Of a DNA stretch of 27,821 nt, positions 1 to 8,900 are shown piece by piece. Origin of the DNA: Scleroderma bovista (Eukaryota; Basidiomycota; Agaricomycetes; Boletales; Sclerodermataceae); contig JAYMGJ010000389.1 in assembly GCA_037178675.1 (NCBI GenBank), positions 1 to 27,821 on the forward strand, written 5' to 3'. Each line of letters begins with the position of its first letter. Positions within the stretch are counted from its first letter, which is position 1. Made by a program: the position numbers and the translations under genes. The notes beneath the pieces are model-generated. The model did no database searches. It worked only from the letters and a program-made list of their open reading frames with translations, and was not told the DNA's origin.

Positions 1-939
1 GAACAATTTTGAGTTGGCGTGTCGCAAGATTTGTGAGGGCTGTGATGGATCTAAGCTCCCAGGGACAGTACCCTCGAGGGCTGGCAGGGTATGAGGAGAA
101 GACATAACTACACACAGTTCAACCACGGGTAGGGACTGAGGTGGGGGTGGGATAGGATAGTCGAGGACTGAGCAATTGATGTTTTAAAGCATGTAATAAT
201 TGTTGCAATGAAAACACATGATCTATCTTACAACAATAATGGTACAATAATGGTACCCCCCCCATTGGTACTCACAATAAATGGCATCCACAATAAATGG
301 CACTCACAATAAATGGCACTCACAATCTCACAATAAATGGTATCCATAATTAAACAGTACCATCAAGAAACTGGGGAAGAGATGATATTCCTTGATACAC
401 ATTATAAACATACATCAGAATGATATTGTGATATACCTCAATATCAGCAATTAAACACCCTTACAATTGAACTAGCATAATTGAGCACAGATGATCACTC
501 ATTAACATCCTTAGTGCACAATGATCAAGAGCACATCAGAATGACTCATTGTAGATAATGCAGGATAGACGTGGCATTTTGTTATCACACATTATATTTA
601 ATGGTCTATCTTCCAACAGAGTTGCAGAGCCTAGTCATCTTGCTACCATTATGTGTCCAACCTATAATCAATTATAGTTAACCTGCCAGAATGACATTCC
701 ACTTATCAGCTTTTACCCTCTTGTACCCTCTTGTCAATCCTATCAGCAAACTAACCCTTTCACTTAGCTTAGTGTTCAGTTTAGTTAGTCAGTCCAGCAG
801 GGTACATTGTCATAGCACATCAATTAAGAAAAAATCACACCAAGTCATTCAGACAAATAAAATGAAATATAATTCATAATTCATTATACAAAGTTGTACT
901 AAATACTAAAGAAACTAAATAATAAAAGGCATTGTCGTC
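1..939. other. AT-rich intergenic DNA without a supported gene
   Basis: No reading frame here has a recognisable domain, and the longest open stretch (691-879) is low-complexity and unconvincing. The segment is AT-rich with many short TAAT/ATTA runs, and contains one tandem repeat (listed separately) and a C homopolymer near 255-263. It ends where the G/T-rich satellite begins. It may be remnant repeat DNA, because short phrases (such as a 'gctaccattatg' motif) recur near 2375, but I cannot assign a family. Confidence 0.6.
273..340. repeat. 16-bp tandem repeat, about four copies
   Basis: The 12-base core CACAATAAATGG occurs at 273, 289, 305 and 329. The first three are exactly 16 bp apart and the fourth is offset by 24 bp. 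Spacer bases vary (CATC, CACT). No coding potential is seen. Confidence 0.85.
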
Positions 940-1500
940 ATGTGGTCGGCGTGTGATGGTGGATGTTGTTGCTGATGGTGGCTGTCGTTGTCCGTTGGTG
1001 GTGGTGGTCGACGCGCGGTGGTGGCCACTGCCATCGTCAACGCGTTGGTGGTGGTGGTCTATGCATTGGTGGTGGTGGTCGATGCATGGTGGTGGTGATG
1101 GTCGCGTTGGTGGTGGTGGTCGACATGCAGTGGTGGCCACTGCCATTGTCGACGCGTTGGTAGTGGTGGTCGATGCATGGTGGTGTTGGTCAATGCGCAG
1201 TGGTGGCCACTGTCGTCGTGGCATGTTGATGGTGATGGTGGTGATGGGGGACGCTGGGGGTGATGGCCGTCATTGTCGCGTTGGTAGTGGTGGTGGTCGA
1301 TGCGCGGTGGTGGCCATCGTTGTTGGTCGTCATCGTTGTTGCATTGGTCGACGACGCTGGTGATGGCAGTCATGGTTGGTGTCGTTGTCGTTACTGGCAA
1401 CCGTGGTGGCCATCATTGTGTTGGTGGTGGTGGCCGTCGGTGTCGTCACTGGTGGTGGCTGTTGGTTGGCGTTAAAGGTGGTGGTGGTTGTAACGAAGTG
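940..1500. repeat. G/T-rich satellite, left half of a strand-switch block
   Basis: The top strand is almost entirely GGTGGTGGTC-type sequence, with interspersed CGACGCG, CATTGTCG and GGTGGCCACTG phrases that recur every 24-50 bp. The triplet-like periodicity leaves several frames open on both strands, so the long translations (Val/Trp/Gly-rich or His/Thr-rich) are artefacts of composition. The top strand has many closely spaced GG pairs and could form two-tier G-quadruplexes. A similar array lies at 21120-21880. Confidence 0.85.
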
Positions 1501-1614
1501 GTTAATACTAGGAAGTGTTGGTACATAGTTTAATATGCTGATATAATCATACACAAACACACGCACACAAGCACACTAAATTTCTTTAAGTCCATCGTCA
1601 TTCTCTCTATCTTC

Positions 1615-2150
1615 ATCAACCACCACCACCAGCGTCGATGACGACGACCACCACCACCACCAACGTGACCACGACAACCATGCCGACCACGACGACGACA
1701 ACCACCAATGCAACCATGACAACCATGACAACCACCGCCACCACCCCACCTGATGACGCGACCACCACCACCTGGACGGCCTATGATGTGACCACCACCC
1801 CCAGCGCCATTGACGGCCACCACCACCATCACCAAATGGCGACGACAGCCACCACCAATGCAACGAAGACGACAACCATCACCAACGCGATGGTGGGACC
1901 ATCACCACCAACATGACGACATGGCCACCACCCCAGCGTCATCAATGACAGCTACCACCACCACCAGACAGTGACGTCAGCTACCACCCCAATGCGACGA
2001 TGACCAATGTGACGGCGACAACCATCACTACCAGCGACGACAACAGTGGTGGCCACCACCACATGTAGACCACCACTGCGACGACGGCAACAGCGACTAT
2101 CACCATCCCCAGCATCGACAATGGTGGCTACCACTGCGCGCTGACCCACC
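1615..2150. repeat. C/A-rich satellite, right half of the strand-switch block
   Basis: From about 1615 the top strand switches to CCACCACCA, CGACGACAA and CAACCATGA units, so the G-rich strand is now the bottom one. The 110 bp between the halves (1500-1615) is ordinary AT-rich sequence with a CA-repeat patch. The Thr/His-rich translations are compositional artefacts. The same order of halves is seen at 21120-22870. Confidence 0.85.
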
Positions 2151-2159
2151 ACTAGGTGT

Positions 2160-2300
2160 ACAATCCCTAATATATTTATTTATTGTACTGTAGTTTTGTA
2201 TGAAATTGATAATATTAAATTGATTAACATGAGCATTATTAGTACTATTGGAACAGTCTGGGACAACTGTCCAATATTGGACAGGTGAGGGTTGGGTTGC
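2160..2300. repeat. AT-rich tail shared with 22880-23075
   Basis: The phrase ATTGTACTGTAGTTTTGTAT and the following gaattgat...gtaacat, tagtact.ttggaaca and gggttg.tgctgat phrases also occur, in the same order, just after the second satellite block (from about 22888). The satellite and this tail therefore travel as one repeat family. At 2267-2284 there is a perfect 18-bp palindrome, CTGTCCAAT followed by ATTGGACAG. Confidence 0.75.
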
Positions 2301-2649
2301 TGATGAGTTATCAACATGCACTAATAGACACACTTAATCAAATGATCAAATTCTGTTGGACAATTGGACCTGGCTACCATTATGAGTCAAAGTGATCAGA
2401 TATAGCTGAGGAATGTGCTTGATCATGTTCACCCATAGTGAATATACCTGGTCATCACTATCTACGCTACCCTGAATTAACTAGCCTGATCTACCGCTTC
2501 ATCAGAATGACATTGCAGGATACACTTGACATGCATGAAAATGGTAGGTAATGCTTTATCTATTTCTCACCGATTTCCTGATGACTGTGCCCGCTCTTTC
2601 TGCACCCACTTTTTGTTACCCATTAATCCTAACAGTGTTAGTACATTAT
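2301..2649. other. spacer downstream of the CACTA transposase
   Basis: I see no gene here. The segment lies between the satellite tail and the stop codon of the minus-strand transposase. The left terminus of the transposon should lie here or just left of it, but I could not identify a CACTA-type terminal inverted repeat or a 3-bp target duplication. Confidence 0.5.
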
Positions 2650-5600
2650 TTATTCATGAAGGAAAGATCTTACCCTGGACAACACTAAAACAACCACAAA
2701 GGTCAGCAAATATGACCATCATATATAATGAGACACAACCCAAGAAGGATTGACTTCTTCCAACTCCAGGGAAAGGCTAGCATAATAAAGCCAAGCAGGA
2801 AAGTATGGGTAATGGCGAAAAGGATCAAGGATATCATTTCGTGCAGGGCACTGGCGCTGCAGCACAAAGGATATCTTGCCATTATGTTCGAATATATACT
2901 TGATTGAACCTGGCATGGCGGGAAGACTAGTATCACCACCAGGGTAAAAGGTGACAAGGCTGTTGCCAGTGTGAGTGGAACATCTGGCATACATAACACC
3001 ATTCACATGATGGTGGGCATCAAGTATAATGTTGTGCCCAGATATCAACTTGTGCAAGTCTGGAGGGATAACATGAGATTGAGTAGAGGATGTGCTTGAC
3101 AATGTTACGTCCAGCAGGTCTAAAAGTTCATCACCCCCATCCAAGAGTATCACCTTTGGTTGCAAAGGCTTTCTCAAAGAGGACTCGACACTTTTTGATT
3201 GCTGGAGGGCAGCTGTCCTGAGCCAACCAGGCCTTGAGCTTGGCAGCTTGGACATAGGAGGTGAGAAATGTAGATTCCAATTGGCCTTTGAGATGCGTTG
3301 AGTATGATTTCACATAGTATGTAAAGTCTGCATGCACCAAATTTGTTGTTCATCGGCAGACGTTGTAGTTGACCTATCAGACGCTCAAAAGGGAAGCACC
3401 ACCAAGAGTGCACAGGGCCAAATGAGAGAAGAAATTCATAAATGTGGATAGACATGTGACAATTGGGACAGTGGTCAACAGATGGATGGTGTATCTTCGG
3501 TTCGGATACCCAGATGCCGATAAAATATTGGTATGCAACTGCCCATTTGATGGTCATAGACCTAGTACAGGTGATGTGTACAGCCTGGACAAGAGCCATA
3601 GTATGGTCCAATGCTTGGTATAGCTGTGCACTGAGGTTGTTCAACTTGTGCACTGTCCCATTACCCCATAGGCTAATAAGTGCAAGAGGGATATATACAG
3701 TGATCATCGTTCGCCATTCATCAGCTTTTAGAGTGCCTGCCCTTGGTGCTCCGAACTCATATGGTACACTCCTCAGCCAAGAAGGGGTGTCAGCAGTTCT
3801 AATGACGGAACGTACATGCTCAATGACTTCTTGCGTTCCAAATTTAGCGGGTTGCGGACCAGTAGACCAAGGTTTTGTTCACTGCTACTATTCTGTCACT
3901 GTGAATTGGCTTACAATGCAAGTCTATTGCAACAAATTTCAATGCTCATATAGTTTTTGCAGTGAGCTGTTTGGTGAGCTATGTAATGTGGTCCTCGATC
4001 TGTTGTCGATGACAACTGTCTTCTGCATCAAGGTTTTTCACGGACAAAGTTAACAAACAATAAATTCCCTTGATTTGATTTATTTCATTTTCTGTCAAAG
4101 GCTGGCTGTCTGTAGACACCAGAGCACTGAAGGGGTGCTCAAACACAGGTGGGAGGGTTTATGGACTGTCGGCTGTGACAGAGGTGAGTCGAAGGACATT
4201 ACAGATGTGAAATCCAGTCAGTCCTTCCAGGATGCAGTGCATGGCATCTACGACGAGCTGGCGAGCTGGATCCCAGTATGGCAGCTTCCAAAGTGGTGAC
4301 CATCAGATCCCATACTTGGCAAACAGTGCTTCCTGCTGCTGAACACTCTCCATGTTCTTGTACTCCTCCACCTGTTGTCATAGTGTAGCTTTGTCCCGCA
4401 AGTTCCAACACTCTGAATGAAAGTCTGTCCTGCCCAGTGTTTTGAGATCACAACAATTGCAAACACTGCAATAAAAATAACTTCTCGCAGCCGACATTTG
4501 TGCAGCTTTCCGTGCAGCAGGAAGATCACAGACCACACAAGCAATGGCTGACTGAACAACTCAGCCAGACGGATGAAGTGCCATATGACTGAAAGAAATA
4601 CCTCTCTCCCAGCTGGCCACCATATCATCAATCAGGGGCTCAAGGAAATGGTTCAGTTGATCGCCAGGAGGTTCATTGGGTCCCAGGACAATGCCTGCAA
4701 GGAACATATTCTCAGGCTTGTAGCATATGTCAAGTGGGAGATTGAGGCAGGCACAGGAGATGACACCACAAGAAGTGGTTTCTCCTTGTATGCAGACACC
4801 TTCGACATTGAAAAAGTCTACATTCAACGAAAACACTAAATGGCTCTCCCCCTTCCTGTTGATAAAGAGTGTTTGCGGTAAAGGACCCTGAAATGTCCTC
4901 AAAAATTCACCATCCCAAATATCTTTAGAATTTAAAGGTGCTGGCTGGTCAAGGGAGCCCATCAACTGATCACAGGGTTCGTCAATGATCGCATCAATCT
5001 CTGATCTGGAAAGGAGGCTCACGACAAAGTTGTGAAAGTGATGGTAGACATATGGTTTGATTGGGGAGTTCGAAGAAGGTTGCAGCAGGCACTGATTGCA
5101 AATGGGGAGCCATGGCTTGGGTTTATTTGTACAGTGACTAGGATACTTGGCCGCAGATGAGCCTGGTTTAAAGACAGGCTTGTGGAGACAGCTGCACAAT
5201 GGACAAGTTGCATACACAGTCGTCCTAGGGTGTAGATTAAACCTAGACAGTGTGCTGGTAATGTTCGTAGGGATTTGCTTCAACATGTTCCGCTGCAGTA
5301 TGGTCATTTCCCCACCAGCTGCTGGTGTAAAAGCAAGCCATAACACCAAGAACAGAAGTCCCATGATAAGATCAGCTGCATGTCAACTAATAGAGAGAAT
5401 GACACTGCAGAGGACACTGATGAATAAAGAAACCTGGGCAATATCACCACAGCAATCAACAGGACGCTGGTAATGATGGTCTAAAAGCAATCTCTTAAAC
5501 ATACGTCTCTACAAAAATACAGGAATACCTACTGCAGTTGTATGGAACGGGTTTGACTGATCCACTGTCCATGTTTCCTTCCTTCACCTCAACATTCGCA

Positions 5601-6430
5601 AAGAGTTGGTCAACGTGTGCCATCAAATCTTTTTTATGCTCAATCACCGAGAATACACGGCATGTGATGTTTTCCAGGGCGGTTTTGAAGGTAGAAAGAT
5701 CTGCCCTTATCTTTCAAAGAGACAAAATTGATGTTGAGGATGCAATCTGCATGGGGACTACCCTCATGCATGACTCAATATTGGTCAAAATGGAATGGGC
5801 ATTTACAGTGTGTCGATTTCCTTCTGGCTTCGATGTCGTACATCGCAGAACAGTGGATGAGGTGGGGTTTTTGAAACTTTGGTGAAGAGAAGAGGGGGAC
5901 TCCACAAGACTATCAGTGTCATAGAGGGGTGGAATTGGGTGAGAAGGAGAGGTGGGCTCAGAGGAGTTCTGACCCATCCTGGAAGATTTGTCACGAGGAT
6001 TGGAATTAATCGCCAGGTGGGTGAAGCTTTTGGCAAGATCGTTCAATGAGGGGGTTACCATGTCCATCGGTGCATGCAAATTTACATTGTGCTGAAAATC
6101 TTCACACAATGTCCACAGCTTACTTGTCTGAGAACTGAGGTCTGGCCCTTCGTCCGTGAGTGTAAGTGTGAATATGTGAGCACCAACAGCATCGACAGCA
6201 TCGACGGCATTGTGGGATGTAAGTTGTTCCATTTCCTCTCAAACCAAAGTCTCGACAGCCTGTTGGCACTGCTCAGATGAGGTACTGATTCTTGATTGTA
6301 CACATTGTAGGTGTGCAGCTTTATTAGCCATAGGTATTAGCTTCCCGGATTGATTGTGCACAACTCCCTCCTTGTCCACTTCACAGCAGCAAGAACAGAG
6401 GCAATGGAAGGTGGTATTCTTGGCAGGCAT
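2650..6430 (-). pseudogene. TNP2-type CACTA (En/Spm) transposase, decayed
   Basis: This was the transposase of a CACTA DNA transposon. It starts at ATG 6430 (MPAKNTTFHC, Cys-rich), then a low-complexity Ser/Pro region (to about 5700), a hydrophobic stretch (MGLLFLVLWLAF, 5364) and a Cys-pair region (ATCPLCSCLH). The family core follows: LNHFLEPLIDDMVASWERG (near 4620), CDLPAARKAAQMSA (near 4520), YWDPARQLVVDAMHCILEGL (near 4260), a clean run with VYIPLALISLWG (near 3690), SWWCFPFERLIGQLQRLP (near 3375) and a C-terminal part to TAA 2650-2652. In-frame stops lie at 6239, 5714, 5383, 4561, 4378, 4313, 4159 and 2719; all but 4159 are TGA, and most fall where the family, as I remember it, has arginine. 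Frame changes near 5430-5530, 3855 and 3130-3180 may be introns or indels. Family assignment is strong; the copy is not functional. Confidence 0.88.
3286..3337 (-). other. 52-bp intron in the transposase
   Basis: On the minus strand the frame reads NNKFG, then GTGCATGC...CTCAAAG, then resumes as GQLESTFLTSYVQAAKLKAW. Removing 3286-3337 (GT-AG, with a CTCAAC branch-like motif) restores one continuous frame through a conserved block, which fixes both borders. Its length is typical for mushroom-forming fungi. Confidence 0.8.
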
Positions 6431-6900
6431 AGCTGATAATATTGATTAGGGCATGTATGGGGCCTTGTGAAGGGATCTTCATACCTGTAGGCTAAACACC
6501 GATGCCAAGGACACGCAGGACAAAAAAAGAGGTGCTGTAAAGGGAGACAAGGATCTCACAGGTGTAAACACCTGTGAGATTTTGGGGACTCAGTGGATGG
6601 AGCAGATCAAACGATAAAAAAGATGCGAAGGGAGACGAGGGTGACGAGAACCTCAGAGGTGTAGACACCTTTGAGATAGTCAAAGGATATGAGGAACCTG
6701 AAATGAAAGTGAACTTCTCCTAAGGGGAGGATCTTTTATGCAACTAACTGAACAAGGTTTCCATGCTGAGTGAACATCGCCTTGTTTGAGAAAAGTGGGC
6801 AATGAAGCTTCAGACAAGGAAGGCACAGAATACAATGAAATCATCGCCATTGGGTAATGTTGACAGCGAGAAGTAGACAGGAATACGGGCCAGAACACTG
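6431..6900. other. 5' flank of the CACTA transposase
   Basis: This should hold the promoter and leader of the minus-strand transposase gene. No other reading frame is convincing. Two similar hairpin-bearing segments (6541-6580 and 6630-6680) occupy it and are listed separately. No clear TATA box was found. Confidence 0.5.
6553..6675. repeat. duplicated hairpin-bearing repeat
   Basis: 6553-6580 is a perfect inverted repeat with 13-bp arms (ATCTCACAGGTGT, two-base AA loop, ACACCTGTGAGAT). At 6652-6675 a related hairpin has arms CTCAGAGGTGT and ACACCTTTGAG with one mismatch. Both follow a GGGAGAC(A/G)AGG phrase about 100 bp apart, so this is a tandem duplication of a hairpin module. Its place next to the transposase start suggests subterminal binding sites; that is inference. 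Confidence 0.75.
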
Positions 6901-7083
6901 AAGCTACTCACAAGTAAACCATGGGCAGCAAGCAGGGAAATCATGAGTGACAGAGGTAAACCACAGAAGCACAGTGAGGCAGTCAATGAGCAAGGCAATC
7001 AATGCGAAGCTACCCACAGTAAACCATGGGCAGCAGGTGAAGAAACCATCCAAACAGTGAAGCTACCCACAGTAAACCATGGG
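6901..7083. repeat. direct repeats with an AAGCTACCCACAGTAAACC core
   Basis: Three copies of a ~24-30-bp unit start at 6901 (slightly diverged), 7017 and 7060, each continuing into CATGGG. They lie between the transposase 5' end and the copia insertion. They may be subterminal repeats of the CACTA element, which are common in this class, but the element's end was not found. Confidence 0.7.
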
Positions 7084-7111
7084 AAGTGGGCGAAGAAACA
7101 ATGGACAAGCA

Positions 7112-7399
7112 TGTTGAAGTCACACGTGCACCCAGTGTAAACCGTTGACGAAGTGCTCACAAGACTGCGACCCATATTAGTGTAGACTTAGTAATAGTCC
7201 TCTTTAGAGTAGATGTTACATGTCACACATCACATGTCACAGTCATGCATCACACTATTTGTTGCATATAAACAGTGTCCATCACTTATATAATATAACA
7301 GCTCTTGACCAGCTACCACTATCATCTCAGGTTGTGCACTCCACCCAACAGGTGAGTTGGAGTAGCAGTTCCTCTATGTATATAGGTATTGCTTCAACA
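7112..7399 (+). repeat. copia 5' LTR
   Basis: It runs from TGTTGAAGT to CTTCAACA, with 8-bp inverted ends. It contains a CATATAAAC TATA-like box near 7265-7273, which should set transcription start near 7300, and a consensus splice-donor sequence CAG-GTGAGT at 7349-7357. The 3' LTR has a better TATATAAAC box at the matching place, so a C/T change has weakened this one. Confidence 0.95.
7265..7273 (+). promoter_or_regulatory. TATA-like box of the copia 5' LTR
   Basis: CATATAAAC lies about 135 bp before the LTR end, and the equivalent in the 3' LTR (near 12966-12974) is TATATAAAC. This is the usual position for the RNA polymerase II promoter of an LTR element. Confidence 0.6.
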
Positions 7400-7411
7400 G
7401 GTTATGAGCCC
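7400..7411 (+). other. primer-binding site for half of tRNA-iMet
   Basis: Directly after the 5' LTR comes GGTTATGAGCCC. Its complement, GGGCTCATAACC, is the anticodon stem-loop of a eukaryotic initiator methionine tRNA (CAT anticodon). Priming by the 5' half of tRNA-iMet, instead of its 3' CCA end, is known for Drosophila copia and yeast Ty5. The match is seen directly; use as a primer is inferred from its position. Confidence 0.8.
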
Positions 7412-7686
7412 TGTGAGCGCACTGTGTGCAGCAATGCACCAGGCAGTGCTCCAGCTCCCTGAGCATCACTTTAACTAGCCTGACACTGTGGACCACAGTG
7501 AGCTCCTAGTTGAGCACCTGTACTGCCACAGGTGAAGTTCATCAACGACTTACGCTGGCATGACCCTAGTCATGAGTTAGCTGTTGACAGAAGTGCCTTC
7601 ACTGGCACTCAGGTGTTTCTTCTTTTCTTGCTTGTCCGTTGTCGCATTCACTTGCTGACTCTGTTGACTCCCAACAGAATATCACC

Positions 7687-8898
7687 ATGTCCAGCACTCT
7701 CAACAAAATGGGTCCCATGTTCACTGGCTCCAACTGGCAGCAGTGGCACACTTCTATGCAGGCCTACCTCCGGGCACAAGGCCAATGGTACATCTACTCG
7801 ACAACGCAACCTGCTGACGGTCATGATGACTGAAAGGAATGGGACGACAACACCAAGAGAGCGCTTGGTAACATCACCTTGCGCCTCGCCCCCTCGATCC
7901 AGGTCACTGTCTCCAGTCTCAATGGCGTAAAGGAAGTCTGGGACCACCTGAAGAAGAACTTCAGTGCCCCTAGTATCGGCTCTGCCTACGCTGAGCTTAG
8001 CAAGCTCCTGTTGACTACCATTCCCGCTGGCTCTCACCCTGCTCCGGCGATTACCAAAGTGCTCAGTCACTTTGCCTATCTCAAGGACACCAGCTTCGAG
8101 TTCCCTGCCCCCGTGCAGGCTATGATTATCCTCTGCAAGCTCCCTCCTACTATGGAGGTTGTAGCTCAAATTCTCAGCCAGATGTCACCAGATGAGATCA
8201 AGAACCTGAAGCCCAATGGGATCGTCAAGGCCGCCACACTCTCTTTTGAGCAGAAAGGCACCTCTTCCCACAGCGGTGGTAAGGGCCCCCAGGCCAACAA
8301 GCTTAGCACTGTAAAGCGCAAGCCGGCTGACCCAAAGTTTGCCCAGCAGCAGCAGCAGCAAGGCGGGTCCAATGGCAGTGCAAGCAGAAATGCTCCTGCC
8401 CAAGGACAGGGAGGCCGCACTCGCTGTGGCGGCAAGAAGGCTCGTGCTCGCCGCAAAAATGCCCAACAAGCCACCTTTGCCACATACATCCACTACAATG
8501 GACCAGAGCCCACTGTCGACCCTCATGCCTTGGCTCACACCCCCGGTGCTACCAACTTCAGCCCCCCTGCATTCGATAATACCATTCAGGCCTTCAACCT
8601 GGCACACCACTTGGGGGTAGAGCCCTCCTGCCAAACCATCTGCACCCTCGACCAAGTTGTGTTGATGGTGAGTGCAAACCTGGACCAGCCTGAGGCTGGT
8701 CCCTCCTCACTGAAGTGCCCTCGTCTTGAGGAGTGCATCACCATGTATGAGGAGGATACCATCTCCCTTGGGGATGAGGAGCCCATTGCTCATGAACTGT
8801 TCGCTGATGATGAGTTCGATGAGATCGATGCGATGGTCCTCAACCATTACAACGCGACATTGATGGCAGTGGGCGCGGAGGCCAGCCTCTTCAGGTAA
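7687..8898 (+). pseudogene. gag: copia Gag region
   Basis: This is the capsid part of the gag-pol frame. ATG 7687 is preferred because of its context (ATCACCATGTCC) and because MSSTLNKMGPMFTGSNWQQW is a typical copia Gag (UBN2-type) beginning; an in-frame ATG at 7639 is an alternative. The capsid core LNGVKEVWDHLKKNF lies near 7920. A short polyglutamine tract (8342-8361) is followed by a basic segment (RTRCGGKKARARRKN). I see no CCHC zinc knuckle, so the basic segment may replace it. One in-frame TGA at 7831 breaks the frame. The Gag stop TAA (8896-8898) lies inside a perfect splice donor, GTAAGT at 8895. The pol part continues in the same frame. Confidence 0.9.
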
Positions 8899-8900
8899 GT
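8895..8900 (+). other. consensus splice donor overlapping the Gag stop codon
   Basis: TTCAG-GTAAGT is a perfect 5' splice site, and the TAA that ends Gag is within it. Downstream AGs at 8978 and 8981 would join gag to pol in the correct frame, removing 84 or 87 bp. A CTGAC branch-like motif is at 8927-8931. Splicing is a hypothesis; a simple CAA-to-TAA decay is the alternative. Confidence 0.45.

Noticed and set aside
940..2150. Several 70-140-codon frames in the first satellite block
   Set aside because: Frames are open in many phases on both strands because of the triplet-like GGT/ACC composition; nothing suggests selection on protein.
2313..2323. A CACTA string near 2319 as the left end of the CACTA transposon
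   Set aside because: No matching inverted TAGTG end or 3-bp target duplication was found on the right side, so a single five-base match is not evidence.
3463..4053. 196-codon plus-strand frame in the transposase region
   Set aside because: The minus strand here encodes conserved CACTA transposase blocks; the plus frame has no motif.
5434..5528. A 95-bp intron in the transposase (GTATTCC...GCCCAG)
   Set aside because: The borders look right but the phase does not join the two flanking frames, so exact splice sites there are left open.
7648..8169. 173-codon minus-strand frame opposite gag
   Set aside because: It is a shadow of the gag frame on the other strand; gag has clear family motifs and this frame has none.
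8185..8655. Minus-strand Leu/Ala/Ser-rich frame with apparent membrane character
   Set aside because: Complement of the polyglutamine and basic part of Gag; the hydrophobic look follows from CAG repeats read in reverse.
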